Positions 43,377 to 54,840 are shown, numbered from the stretch's first letter. The stretch: 64,000 nt of DNA from Carettochelys insculpta (GCF_033958435.1 NC_134167.1:5476001-5540000), one strand, 5' to 3'. The notes: generated by a model not told the origin, from the letters alone. A program made the numbers and translations.

Positions 43377-43984
43377 CAGATCAGGGAGGTTGTCATTTGA
43401 TGGTTTAGAATCCTGCGCATATGGTGCTGGAAGGATCAGCGTCCTAGTCCCAGCTTCCTGCTGTTGCTTAATAAATTGGCGTCTCTATCAGCAGAGCATG
43501 AATTTCTTACCAACAGAGAGCTGTGAATAGCCTCTGACTTTAGTAGACATGGCTGTGGGGGGTGGGCTCTCTGTGTCTTGCAGGCATCAACCCTGAGTCT
43601 CCAAAGATTCAGCAAACTCATACGAGAGAAAAGAGGAGACCAGGAGATTCAGAGCTGAGTTTCCAATTAGCGATGTTTTCATTGCGGCATTACTCGCTCA
43701 TTAGTGGGAAAAGCCAGATGCTCTTAGGAATGAAACAAACGAAAAAGCTCTCTCCACCCTGGGAATATTGAGCTGTGGCTCCTGCACGTTTTCTTTGTGC
43801 CAAGAGCCTGACTGAGGCGGCACGTGTGCGCACGCTGCTCGGGTGTTAAATCACTGACGCCATTCGGAAATTCATGTGGCAAAATAAGGCTGGGAATAGA
43901 TTGGATTCTTGGGGCCTTTTGTTTTTCTGGCTCTGTCCTTTTTTGCTTTATGCAGATGTTATTTCTTGGGGAGGCACTGTTTTT
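43377..43984. other. Unique non-coding stretch
   Basis: No exon or repeat supported. Well-preserved-looking AT/CG mix around 43660-43900 might be conserved non-coding DNA. Confidence 0.35.
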
Positions 43985-44082
43985 CTGGCTGGCTGTACAG
44001 CACCTAGCACAGTGGGGCTCCAATCTCCGAATGGACAGAGCCTCCGGGTGCTAGTGCAGTACAGATAATAACTACACAATGT
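43985..44082 (+). repeat. MIR/L3-like 3' end
   Basis: 'ggctgtacagcacctagcacagtggggctccaatctccgaatgg' and 'gcctccgggtgctagtgcagtacagataataac' is the clearest copy of this family in the window. Confidence 0.75.
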
Positions 44083-44880
44083 AAGAAAGAGCTAATAGAT
44101 AAATGACATTTGGGCAAAATGTAGTAGCATTGGCAGTGACCCCTCGCCTAGACTGCTGCTGCTGATTTTGGTGTCATGAGGCATAGTAAGAAAGGAATTA
44201 CCAGGTCACCTCACACCCACTGGCTAGCTCCTTCAGCCTCCTGGCTCTTAAAGCACCAACTTCTTCAGAGGGAGGTGTAACAACCACGCAGTAGCAGATG
44301 TGAGGCCGTCTGCCCCCCTGCATGGGCCTTGTCCTTCTCTCTAATAGAGTGGCTTAAACCTCAAAGGCCAAGGTTTTGTATCTTTTCATGATTCATGGGG
44401 ACATAGGCAAGGCACGGGGGGCACAGGGATCACATGCACCCCTAGCATCAGCCCCTGCCCCTGCACTCACCATCAGCACCACCCTGCTTCCATTGAGTAT
44501 GTGGCAGTCACCCCCCTGCCCTGGAGTGGTGCAGCCCGAGAGCAACATCAGCTTCTTAGCTTGCGATACTCTCAGGCTATGCCACTCCAGGGGCTGGGGA
44601 GTGGGTGGTGGGGCTGGGACTGCCCCACACCCACCAGGAGCAGCATGGTACTTCCACAGGAAGAGGCAGACGTGTGGAGCTGGGGCAGGGAGAGGGCAGG
44701 GCAAGGGCAGAGCAAAGGTGACAGGTGGAAGAGCGTGGGCAGTGCAGAGGTGGGGAGGGGCAGGGGCATGTGGCCAGTGTTCCCCCCCACCCCCCGGAAT
44801 CCACACACCATTCACCTCTGCATGGGGATGGCTGAAAACTACCTGGATGCCTAGCTTGCCTCAGTTCATGTAATGGCCTT
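44083..44880. other. Non-coding, G/C-rich from 44400
   Basis: 44390-44860 is G/C-rich and has long overlapping open frames on both strands (for example 44376-44873 plus, 44393-44815 minus). They are low-complexity Pro/Gly/Trp-rich and mutually antisense, as expected from composition. No family match. Confidence 0.4.
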
Positions 44881-45110
44881 CTGTACAGTCCACTAACGCC
44901 ATCAGGGAGCCCAGAACTGGATTGTGGCAGGGCTGGAAGTCAGGACCCAGGGACTTAGGCAGAGTTGTCTGAGGTCCCAAAACTTGGGGCAGGGGACAGG
45001 ATGGAGGGACATTGGCAAAGCTGTGTTGAGTGGCTGAGCTGTGTGCAGGGGCAGGGGATTAGAATAGAAGGTATGGCTGAAGGCAAGGACCGGAATGCAG
45101 AACTCGGCCC
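44881..45110. repeat. GC-rich dispersed repeat, copy C
   Basis: 'gggagcccagaactggattg' (about 44907) and 'gacaggatggagggacattggcaaagctg' (about 44996) resemble strings in the 8.2-8.9 kb and 12.6-13.0 kb segments. Unnamed family. Confidence 0.4.
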
Positions 45111-45689
45111 GTGTTTCAGTATAAGTTTATTTCCCTCTGGAATATGCCATGACCCCTCTGTCGCCCATGTTCATTGACATTGAAAACAAGGTGTATTTCT
45201 GCTGGGAGGGAAGAGTGGAACAGTAACCTCTCATTCCTTTGTGTGCACCTCTGTAACAACACCGCAGCTGTGTGGGAGAAAGCCAGGTAGGATCCTGTGC
45301 TCTGCTTTTCAAGGAGGGTAGAAATCATTTCTTTTTGCTTTTGCAAATGAAGGCTTTGCTTTGCACGTGGGATGTTTTCCATTCAGAGGGAGCCTGGATG
45401 CCATACAGAGCAGGCACAGCATGCTCAGGCTGGAAATGTTTGCTGTTCCAGCCCAGCCACATGCAGGAAATGGCCTGGCTTTAATGACCCTGCCCCACTT
45501 TTAACCACTGGCCAGGGAGGAGAGATGGGGTGCAGGGAGCTGAGCACATTAGGCAACTGCTGTTTTGTCACCTATCCTTGCATTGTTCAGCACATCTTGC
45601 TGGGCAATCAAAGCCTTCCAGGCTTGCTGAGTTCCACTAAAAGCCAAAATCCTGCTTGCTCCATATGGATTTGTGTGCCATCACATGGC
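45111..45689. other. Unique non-coding stretch
   Basis: Nothing recognised. Confidence 0.4.
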
Positions 45690-45692
45690 TCA

Positions 45693-46124
45693 GGCTAGGT
45701 CTACGCTGCAGGGTTTTTCAGAAGTAACTTAATTCACTATTCTAAAGTCTAAAGAAGTTATTTCTGAAAAGAGCGTTCACACTGCAAGAGCATTTGGAAA
45801 TGGAGCGTTCACACTAGAGAGCCCGATTTTGGAATAAGAGCACTGATGGGATGCCTCCCTGGAGGACAATTAAATCTCAGTTACCTCTGCTTAGTACATA
45901 CTGAGCCAATTTCAAAACTGAAAAGTGGGACTCAGTGAAAGCCATTCATTTTAGTGGAGTTACTGTTTTGAGTTAAACGCCCTCTTATTCCAGAGTAACA
46001 AGCTTTGCAGTGTGGACACAAGGGGCTTTTTTCTGGTGGGGAGGGGGGTTTTCTACAAAAAAACAAACCTAACCAACCAAACAAACAAACAAATAAACAA
46101 ACAAATCCCAGCGTAGACAAGCCC
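45693..46124. mobile_element. GGCTAGGTCTACGC-type TIR element, 432 bp, 3-bp TSD
   Basis: Left end GGCTAGGTCTACGCTGCAGG; reverse complement of right end GGGCTTGTCTACGCTGGGA. Exact tca trinucleotides flank it (45690-45692, 46125-46127). The interior carries 'gttatttctgaaaagagcgttcacactgc' and ends with a CAAA/ACAAACAA simple tract at 46060-46107. Non-autonomous; same end family as 15861, 23302, 42229 and 49366. Confidence 0.88.
46060..46107. repeat. (AAAC)n-like simple repeat
   Basis: Runs of ACAAACAAACAA and AACCAACCAAACAA inside the 45693-46124 transposon. Confidence 0.85.
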
Positions 46125-46184
46125 TCAGAGACAGTCTTAGCCACAGAGCTGTCCCATCTGTAGGATAGTTCAGGGTGGCCACCC

Positions 46185-46466
46185 TGGGGAACTTCTTGCC
46201 AGAGGATGTTGAGAAGGCCAAATCTTAAACAAGGTTCAAAAAAGATCTAGATAAATTCATGGAGAATAGGTCCACCAATGGCTGGCAGGGATGGTGGCCC
46301 TAGCCAGTTTGTCAGAAGCTGGGAATAGGTGACAGATGATGGACCACTTGATGATTACCTGTTCTTTTCATTTCTTCTGAAGCACCGGGCTTTGGCCACT
46401 GCTGGAGAACAGGACTCTGGGTTAGACGGACCTTTGGCCTGACACATTATGGCTGCTCTTATGTTC
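46185..46466 (+). mobile_element. CR1 LINE 3' tail
   Basis: Plus strand: 'ggggaacttcttgccagaggatgttgagaaggcc', 'aggttcaaaaaagatctagataaattcatggagaataggtccacc', 'cacttgatgattacctgttc', ending 'ttatggctgctcttatgttc'. Same family as 43155-43376 but longer at its 5' side. Confidence 0.93.
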
Positions 46467-47877
46467 AGTGTACTTATATGTGTGTGACTGAGATCAAAGG
46501 TTCAGATTACTCGAGTGTTAGCAACCTGGCCAGGGGACCAGAAATGGGGCCGAGTTGATAGGTACTGGGGAGCAGGTTGGTTTTCAGTAGAGCACCTCAC
46601 CCTCAGCAGGAGTCTCTGTGTGAGACCCTTTCAGCTCCCAAGTGAAGCATGGAGAGAGCAACGCTTCAGCGGTTAGTGCAGGGACAATTTGTTAACCTTG
46701 AGGGGGATGAGGGACTGCTCTGGAGCTCATTAATCTTAGCAGGGACAGCTCAGCCACAGATTCCCCAAAGATAATCCTTCCTTGTTTGTCACTATCCAAC
46801 TTGGTAATTTTGTCTAGCTCATGAATTGCCTGGGGGCTTTACTAGCCTGGAGTGCCTTGCAGCCCACCTGTGCTAAGATCAACTCCCGCTGCTGTAATGA
46901 GGGCATTTTAGCCACCAATTCTCACTGTTCCTTGTTTATTTCACTTCTAGGGCCCTTGCTACTGCCAGGAGAAAAGAAGAATAAATGACATTTCAAAAGT
47001 ATATCTGCTGATGTTTATCGATAGGAAAGATCCACACAGTTTCACAGGGATTAAAGCACTAGGGGCTGTATGGAAATGCAGTGGGGTTCTTTAGAAATTA
47101 CTCTGTACATCCATTGGGCTGATCCTCCACTGACATAGGCTGGCATTACTCCACTGAAGTCAGCCACACTACTCTGACTTAGAGGAGCTGAGAACCTTGC
47201 CTGTAGACTATTTTACAGACTTTCTTGAGGATTGCTGGCTATTCCAGAGCAGGGACAGACTCTGCTGTTGAGTTCCATAGAGTGGGTTGGGGGCTTAAAG
47301 CCAGGCACAGCAGATGCAGGTGCTGAGTTAGTTTCCTCTTCAAATTGCTCTGCCAATGTGCCTCATTTCTGACTTGCAACCATCCCTGTCCTCTAGTCCT
47401 GGGGTCTGTTTTCCAAGTCCTAGACTCTCCATGTCCACTTTTGCAATCCCCCATCTGCAGGGCCCTGTCTGTTCCCATCTTGGGATCCCCACACAGCTGT
47501 CCCACTGAAATCACCTTCTCCAGTAAGTAACCCCTTCTCTGTGGAGATTTTCCATCCCCATCCAGTGCAGAAATCCCCACCATCATCACCAGCCATAATC
47601 TCCTCCTTGTTACTTCTGAGGTTAGACAGCACAGAATCTTGCAGATCCAAGGTGAAGGTCTAGTTCATGGGCCTTCTGCCAGTAACCAGATGACACTGAA
47701 TATGAGTGTTGCAGGGAGGGGGCACCCCAACCTAGCAAGCCCACCAGTGGCTGTGCACAAGCAAACTAGTTCAAGGGTCCAGCTGCGTGGATCTAGTTGC
47801 AGGATCAGGAACCATGCAAGGATCTGCATCCTGAGCACCTTGACATGCATGATGACAGTGAGATTTTTGAAAGGAGC
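46467..47877. other. Unique non-coding stretch
   Basis: Nothing recognised. Overlapping open frames at 47239-47650 have no domain. Confidence 0.4.
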
Positions 47878-47885
47878 CTTAGGAG

Positions 47886-48066
47886 CAGTGTTCCGTGCAA
47901 GCTGAGCACTTGGGCGGCTGCCCAGGGGAGAGTCAGGTGCTGCCCAGCTGATTAGCAGAGCGCCCACAGCAGGTGTTTGTATTGATGGGGTACACCTGCA
48001 CAAGCCTTGATGCACAGAACAATATTTATTCCACAGAGAGATGGAAAAAAATTAAAGAGGACCCTG
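47886..48066 (-). mobile_element. 185-bp hAT MITE family, copy 9
   Basis: Begins CAGTGTTCCGTGCAAGCTGA and ends TTAAAGAGGACCCTG. Flanking 8-mers are cttaggag (47878-47885) and cttgagag (48067-48074), 6/8. Interior 'gctgattagcagagcgcccacagc' and 'cagaacaatatttattcc'. Confidence 0.9.
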
Positions 48067-48579
48067 CTTGAGAGTTATATGTCTGGCTCTTGTCAGGCCC
48101 CTTGAAAATCTGACCCTGAACTCAGTGCTGCTTGCTACCCCTTGCAATCTGGGGGGTCGAGCATGGCCAGCAGCTTCTTTGTGCTAGCATGGCCTGCTGT
48201 CTGCCTGGCACAATGAAACAGTGCCCGCTGTCAGATTTTGTACAGATTCTTTGTCATCCTTCATTTCTGGCCCATTTGTCTTTTGTGGGCAAATGCGCCT
48301 TTCTTGGCCGGGAAGGCACCAGAGTCTCTCAAGCACACGTATGGCCTCAGCTGCCCAGGATCACTGCAGAGATGCTGTGACAGACTTGGGCTGCCCTGGC
48401 ACCAAGCCCACTGAGCTCAGTGCCAAGCCTGCTGCCAGTTTCGATAATAAGCAACAGTCCGGGGGTGTGAATTCTCCTGGTGTTCATTGAAACAACATCA
48501 AGTGTGATGGACTCCCAGGCTATTAGAGTGGATGTAACATGTAATTCAGGCTGGTTATTCTTCATCTGAAGTGTCCCCC
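48067..48579. other. Unique non-coding stretch
   Basis: Nothing recognised. Confidence 0.4.
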
Positions 48580-48915
48580 TTCACTAATGGCAAATCAGGA
48601 TGGAACACATGTGCACGCTTTGGGACTCAATGCACTCACGGCCTGTGATCAAAATGATCCCAATGAATGTCACCGAATGAATGGGGACAATGAATTAGAG
48701 TGAATGAATGACTTGTAATGGGGCCCTTCACTGGCGCGGAACGACTATTGAACGCCAAAAGGATGGCGCCTGCAAAGGCGGTGTTTGAATTCATTCCCAT
48801 TAGCACAATTAGGGGGAAGATTACAGGGGGCAGACAAGGGTCGGCAGCGCTGATGGGGCACTCAAAATGCTATTGCTGCCACTTCTGCAGAGGGCTGAAA
48901 TTAGTGGGCTTCTAA
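48580..48915. other. Possible conserved non-coding element with GAATGAATG words
   Basis: Repeated aatgaatg-type words (48663-48712: 'caatgaatgtcacc', 'gaatgaatggggacaatgaatt', 'gtgaatgaatgac') precede an unusually CpG-bearing, well-ordered stretch ('ctggcgcggaacgac', 'ggatggcgcctgc', 'gtcggcagcgctgatgg'). It does not resemble the surrounding repeats. Regulatory DNA or an unrecognised repeat are both possible. Confidence 0.25.
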
Positions 48916-49050
48916 GAACCTGACTCCATCTGGGGAAGAGGAAGAGGAGCTCACCAGCTAGCGCTCCCTGAGACATCTAGGGAAACCAGCAGTAAAATTA
49001 CAGGACGCAAATAAAAACACTATCTGCACACAGATGGCCAAGGCTAGCTC

Positions 49051-49221
49051 AGCATTCTCTGTAAGCTGAGCACTTGGGCAGCTGCCGAGATGAGATTCAG
49101 GTGCTACCCAGCTGATTAGCAGAGTGCCCACTGCTGGCAGCATTGTTTCTACTGGTGGTGCATGTCCATGCGTGCATATAACAAAATTTATTCCACACAT
49201 GGAAAAAATTAGAGGTAGTTC
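49051..49221 (-). mobile_element. 185-bp hAT MITE family, copy 10
   Basis: Begins CAGCATTCTCTGTAAGCTGA (first C at 49050/49051). Interior 'gctacccagctgattagcagagtgccc' and 'ataacaaaatttattcc'; ends 'aattagaggtagttctg'. Flanking ggctagct and ggatagac match 5/8. Confidence 0.88.
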
Positions 49222-49365
49222 TGGGATAGACTCTCAGCTGGTATGCATCAGCATAGCTCTGCAGGGGTCAGTTCAAGGCACTAACATTTGCAATTTGACC
49301 TGTACCAAAAATCAGAGGCAGACATGAAACCTAGATCCTGATTTGGCTTCCAAATCCCACCCTAG

Positions 49366-50076
49366 AGCTGTGTCTACATGTGCATGCTACTTCGAAGTAG
49401 CGGCACTAACTTCGAAATAGCGCCCGTCGTGGCTACACGCGTCGGGTGCTATTTCGAAGTTAACTTCGACGTTAGGTGGCGAGACGTCGAAGTCGCTAAC
49501 CTCATGAGGGGATCGGAATAGCGCCCTACTTCGACGTTCAACGTCAAAGTAGGGAACGTGTAGACGATCCGCGTCCCGCAACGTCGAAATTGTGGGGTCC
49601 TCCATGGCATCCATCAGCTGGGGGGTTGAGAGACGCTGTCTCTCCAGCCCGTGCGGGGCTCTATGGTCACCGTGTGCAGCAGCCCTTAGCCCAGGGCTTC
49701 TGGCTGCTGCTGCTGCAGCGGGGGATTCATGCTGCATGCACAGGGTCTGCAACTCGTTGTCGGCTCTGTGGATCTTGTGGTGTTTAGTGCAAGTGTGTCT
49801 GGGAGGGGCCCTTTAAGGGAGCAGCTGGCTGTTGAGTCCGCCGTGTGACCCTGTCTGCAGCTGTGCCTGGCACTCTTATTTCGATGTGTGCTACTGTGGC
49901 GTGTAGACGTTCCCTCGCTGCGCCTATTTCGATGTGGTGCTGCGCAATGTCGATGTTGAACATCGACGTTGCCAGCCCTGGAGGACGTGTAGACGTTATT
50001 CATCGAAATAGCCTATTTCGATGTCGCCACATCGAAATAGGCTACTTCGATGTAGGCTTCACGTGTAGACGTAGCC
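49366..50076. mobile_element. 711-bp CpG-rich compound TIR element, 3-bp TSD
   Basis: Left end AGCTGTGTCTACATGTGCAT; reverse complement of right end GGCTACGTCTACACGTGAAG. Exact tag trinucleotides flank it (49363-49365, 50077-50079). Both arms are packed with TTCGAAGTAG, TTCGACGT and TTTCGATGT words. Inside there is a second inverted pair: 'gtagggaacgtgtagacgatc' (about 49549) versus 'gcgtgtagacgttccctcgctg' (about 49899). This suggests an element nested in, or derived from, a related one. The central 49600-49860 is unrelated G/C-rich filler. Open frames here (49387-49752 minus, 49686-50003 minus, 49845-50255 plus) follow the repeat and show no transposase motif. Confidence 0.85.
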
Positions 50077-51097
50077 TAGAAGAAACATTTGGGATTGGTC
50101 AGTTTCAGGGTTTTGGTTCAGTCCAACCTGGAACTGTGTGTCAGATGCACTGGCTGGCAAGCTTGTCCTGTTCACTACAACAGCCATGGGTCAGATTCTC
50201 AAAGCAGCGCTCAGTGCCCAGCATGTTACCTTTGGGATCAACAGCTGGAACTTGAGGAGTGTCTCCTGGAGGGAGAGCGCACAAAAGAACCGAGTCTGTG
50301 AGCGCCTGTCTTGTGTGCAGTGCCTGGACCTCTAAATGGAATCTTTAGCTGTTTCTGCAATAACAATTAGTGGCCAATAATGAATGAGAGAAAGCAGAGA
50401 GAGAGAACAGAGGAGAGGAGGGAACACTTCCCTGCCCAGAAGATGACAGTGATATAAACACGGAGAGGAAGATCTGGAAAGAAGCTCTCTCCTTGGACCA
50501 GCTTGTAAACAGCCTCAGAAGGAGTGTGTGAATATTAGCAAGGAAGAGGTGACAAGCTGGATCCACAAATGGCTTCAAAGCAAGTACACTTCCAGGAGCA
50601 GTGATAAGACTGAATTCCTTTTTTCCTCCCTCCGGGTGGCAGGGTTGACTTGTCTAGATTTTGGAAAGGAATGTGGGATGTGATTTATTTTCCTTTCTTT
50701 TTCTGCAGAGGCAGCAGTTGCTCTGTTCCTGCCCCTCCTTCCTGCAGGTCCTACCACACTCTCTCGTTTAACCAGGAGACTGGTGTGCTCTATCTGTCTT
50801 TGAGGAAACCTGTTCCAATTCTTTTCCTGTCCTCACTGTCATTATCCCCCGTTTTACCCAGGGAAAATGGAAGTGGAGAGAGATGGGCCCTCCAGGCCAC
50901 ACCATGCAGAACAGGTTATGAAACCCAGGAGCTCTGGCTGAAATGCAGCTGTTTTTGTCCCAGCTAATCATGCTGCATTACTCCTCTTATGGTTCAGATG
51001 CATGCGGAATTTTCCCATCTTGGTGCTTTGCTTTGAATTTTGCACCGCATACAGCCAAACCATAGGTCTGCTCCTGCTGTGTAATGAAACAGTCAGG
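50077..51097. other. Unique non-coding stretch
   Basis: No exon confirmed. 50680-50720 has a pyrimidine tract followed by 'ctgcag', a splice-acceptor look-alike, but no coherent downstream exon with donor was found. Confidence 0.35.
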
Positions 51098-51100
51098 ACA

Positions 51101-51230
51101 GGACAGATCTACACTGCAATGGAAGGGTGAATTAAGGTAGGCAATTCCAGATACAGTCCGGTCGAAGTACCTCAATTAAGGCTTTGGCACCCTCTCTACT
51201 ACGACGTACCCTAAATCACATTCAGATTTG
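51101..51230. repeat. Possible truncated GGCTATGTCTACAC-type element
   Basis: 'acagatctacactgcaatgg', 'aattaaggtaggcaattcc' and 'gtcgaagtacctcaattaagg' are typical words of the 3-bp-TSD transposons, but only one end is visible. Confidence 0.4.
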
Positions 51231-51717
51231 CTTAACATCTTTGGAATCTCAGCAAACCTAGCCTAAGTATGACACTTGTGATGATACTCAAAACCAGGTG
51301 GTTTTTTAACCCTGGGTTTTGAGTGTCATAACAAGAGGCTCTCCAGGGTCTCTTCCTGACTCCCAGTCCTGTGCTCTAACCACTTTCCCTGATTCCATTC
51401 CTATTTTCCATCCCCTGGGGATTTAGGGATACTCTCTCAATCTCTAGACAGTCATCCAGTCTGACCGCCAATGGACAGTGTTTGCTTTTGTTCAAGTCCT
51501 GGCTTTTGTCACCGCCCCCTCTGAAACCCTGTCTAATGTGGTTCACCAAGGAATGGTGGTCTGATGGCACTGTGAATCCCTCTCACCAGATATTCACTAA
51601 CAAAGCATTGCACAAGCTGCGCATAAATAGGGCTGATCTTGGAAAGATCCTGCCCATCAAAACAATAGTTTCAGCAATGCTGCCAGTAGGAAGGAAGGAT
51701 GTGGCCTGAGACCCAGT

Positions 51718-51935
51718 GGATCTGGAGTCATTTCCTGGCTCTGCCACAAACTCCCTAGACCCCTTGTAATCCAGGGCAAGTTTCCAACCCATATTTTACA
51801 TTAATTTTTGAAATCAATGGGTGTTAGGTGTCTAAATAGCTTTAAAATCTGGGCCGTAGTCTTTATACCTCAATTTCCTATGAGTAAAATGGAGCTAATA
51901 ATCATTCCTTCCTCCTGCCTTTGGTTTGGCTTGTC
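51718..51935 (+). repeat. MIR-like (CORE-SINE type) repeat
   Basis: Plus strand: 'ggatctggagtcatttcctggctctgccacaaactcc', 'taatccagggcaag', then 'cctcaatttcctatgagtaaaatggagctaataatc'. These match, in order, the MIR pattern (GGATTC...GGCTCTGCCACTTAC...GGGCAAG...CCTCAGTTTCCTCATCTGTAAAATGGGGATAATAAT). Confidence 0.75.
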
Positions 51936-53315
51936 GGTGGTGTATTGCTTTAGGAAAGGTGTGCTTCCCTGGACTGCTGACAGTATACTGGGTAGATATG
52001 TGAGGCTGAGCTGTGCAGAAAATGGAGCACAGGGATGTAAGCAGTGAGTGAGTCAGGGACCCTATAACCAACCCCTGCATACGGCCCATTATCTTTTCGC
52101 CTCAATTGAGTTAGTTAAACAGGCCCTTGAAATCCCATGAAAGGGTCATCTAGTGAGACACAAACAGAGCTACCTGCCTCTAAGCTGTGCCCCTTAATCA
52201 CCAGCCAGCTCTGTTTCTCAGGCACAGGTGCACACCGAGCCCTGGAGCCAGATGCCTCTCTGATGTAAGGGAAGTCAGGGGCTGAACCCCAGTTAGGCCA
52301 ACGCTGAATGTGCCCCCACCCCAAGCTTCAGACCCTACAGCAAAGATATAATCTCTTTTTTGTTCTGCCCTCTCATCGTAGGTCCCCCTTGGCCCCTCAG
52401 CACACACTTCCAGGCGGCCCCCATTTGCATCACAATGCCCCGGCTGGGCTGTTGGGTCCCTGCAGGCTGTCGTCCCCGAGCTGCTCTGACATGGAATGCA
52501 TTGGTAATGAAGTCTGATCAACACTGGGGCAGAGCCAAGCCCATGCTGCCTTCTCACCCTCTCCTCACAGGACAGTCACAGCCCGTACAAAAGAGCAAGC
52601 AGGACCTCAGGAGCATGGGGCTAATTTATGGGGAGGTGGCAGGGCTGGTGTGGGGCTGGAGCCTGTCAGGGTGAAGGCTCACAGCTTCAATTCTGTCCTG
52701 TCAGTTTGCAAGTGACAAGGTAGACTGCATTTTAATGTCGTGGTTTTTCACCCCCAACCCAGGCGAGGCCAGGGGTTTGGAAGGGAGCTGCAGCACTCAT
52801 AAAAGTTAATGATGCAAGAGTTTAACACAGTTGTGGGGCTGTGATGATGGCTCCCAATCTGGTCTCTCTCCACGTTTCCCATGTCTCCTTGGCTGGGGGC
52901 AGGCAGACATGAGCAGATAGCACCACGCTGTCTTGCACACGGACACCACGCAGTGATATGAATGCACACAAAGACTCCATGGAGACAGCACACACACACA
53001 CACAGCTATCCCACATAGCCTAAAAGGAAAACGTGCCCAAAGACACCGTGTGCACTCAGCCAGACCTTACACACTTCTCATCACATGCTAATAGAGAACA
53101 TACACAAGGCCAATACAGACACCCAGATGTGCTCACATGAACCCCGTGCCTCCCAATTACATCTTCACCAAGGCAACACATTCTGCATGCAGCATCGCAC
53201 ACTCTTTGCTCGCCCTCCCAGGACACACACCAAAACACACTAGAAATTCACACTGATGGTTCTTCCAGCACATACACACATCCATACCTCAGAGGGATTG
53301 CCGGGTTCAACTTTA
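51936..53315. other. Non-coding; CA-rich in the second half
   Basis: 52970-53290 is CA-rich degenerate simple sequence (uninterrupted (CA)n near 52989-53002). No exon recognised; the 119-codon minus-strand frame at 52198-52557 has no domain. Confidence 0.4.
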
Positions 53316-53323
53316 GCTACACA

Positions 53324-53474
53324 AATAAAAAGCAGTCCTGTAGCACCTTAAAGTCTAACAAACGTATTCGGTCATGAGCTTTTGTGGGTAGGACCCACTT
53401 CCTCAGATGACTGGAGTGGGAAGTGGCTCATGACCTACACGTTTCTTAGTCTTTAAGGTGCTTCAGGACCACTT
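53324..53474. mobile_element. 151-bp fold-back of a SINE-like repeat
   Basis: Left arm 'aaaaagcagtcctgtagcaccttaaagtctaacaaacg' is the inverse of the right arm 'cgtttcttagtctttaaggtgcttcaggaccactt'. The centre holds 'catgagcttttgtgggtaggacccacttcctcagatgac' and its partial inverse 'ggctcatgacc'. Flanks gctacaca (53316-53323) and gttacaca (53475-53482) match 7/8. Same word family as 22468 and 23967. Confidence 0.7.
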
Positions 53475-53482
53475 GTTACACA

Positions 53483-54840
53483 TACACATATTCATCATCA
53501 CACACACATTCATGCATACATGTTGCACACACACTTGCCACAAGACAGGCAGATGCCACACTTTAGCAGCTCTTCCTTTTGCACACTCTTTCTAAGACCT
53601 GGCCACATTAGGATGAGCTGAAGAGACTGGTTTTCTTTTCCTGCTCTGAATTCCTTGCAGCCTCTCAGTCTGCAGGCCCTTCAGTTTATGTTAATGAACC
53701 CCAGGGAGTGCATACGCCTCCGTATATTTCAAATGCTCGTTTTTAAATGAAAAGCGGGGGAAAAGCACGCACACCAAACTTCCAGAAGTGTGTAGGAGGG
53801 ATGAGAATTATTTAACTGTTTCTTGCTGAGCTGTCAGAAGGGTCCAGCAGCTCCCACACGTTCCGTACCATCTCCTGTAGAGGCCACCAGGGACAGAGAA
53901 AGGTGCTCTGCAGTGTAAATGCACAGAACTGGAGTCTGGACCCACAGGTTCTTAGGTCTGCTACTAACTCAGGTGGCCTTGGGTTGTGAACATGTCCATT
54001 CAAAGGTTCCCTGGGTAAAGGGTCTTGGGATCTATTTTTTTCCAAGGGACTGAGTGGCCACAGCTCACTTGGCACAGCAGGGGTTTAAAAACAGGCCCAT
54101 GGCACCTCCAACTAGGCATTCAAAATTAGAGGCCATTTTTTGGAAAATTTTGGCCTAAATCAATTTTAGTCTGTACAGTAAGGCTATGGAGAGACTACTA
54201 CTATGCAGGAAGTACACTGAGACTCTTGGTTCCAATGTACCATCAAAATATTAGCAAGTAGCCAGTCCCTGCAGAGGGACAAAGAGCGTGTGTGTGTGTT
54301 TTCTCAGTCACAGCTTTCTCTGTTTCAGCCTGTTCTGCTTTCTGGGGCTTGGGTACCTTCTTGGGAGATTTAGACTCTCAGTTGCCATTGAGTTTAGATC
54401 TGTTAGGAACCTTTGAGAAATCCCTGGTAATAGCCTTTCCTCCTGCCTTCTGCTTGTGTTGCTGGATGTCTTAGCCAGCCAGGGTGATAGCTGTGTTTGG
54501 AGGCTTTCACACTCTGATGCCACCTGCACCCATGCAGGCAGGGTGCCAGATGCACACACTCACATATGGGCAATGAGTTAATTTCTGCACCAATTCTCCT
54601 TTGCCTTGTGGCAATTCACCCTCCTCCTGCACATACTACCTCTCTGAATCACTAAACTCTGAATGGGTCCAAAGTGGGTTGCCTCAATATACCACAGCCA
54701 GGAAAGGAAAACTCCAGTGTTCAGTAGAATAGATACAGGGCTTAGACTGGGTGTATATTCTGAGTTCTTGGGGATTTTCTCCCTTTCTTAGGTTCCTAAG
54801 GGCCAAGAGATTGAAACTTAGAAAAACCCAGAGCTGTACT

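Noticed and set aside
44376..44873. Long overlapping antisense open frames in a G/C-rich segment
   Set aside because: Low-complexity composition on both strands; no conserved motif or splice context.
49387..50255. Arg/Asp/Val-rich open frames of 105-136 codons
   Set aside because: They lie in the 711-bp TIR element and are encoded by its TTCGA/TCGAAG repeats; no DDE transposase motif seen.
50680..50760. Pyrimidine tract plus ctgcag resembling a splice acceptor
   Set aside because: No coherent exon with a donor follows; such look-alikes are frequent by chance.
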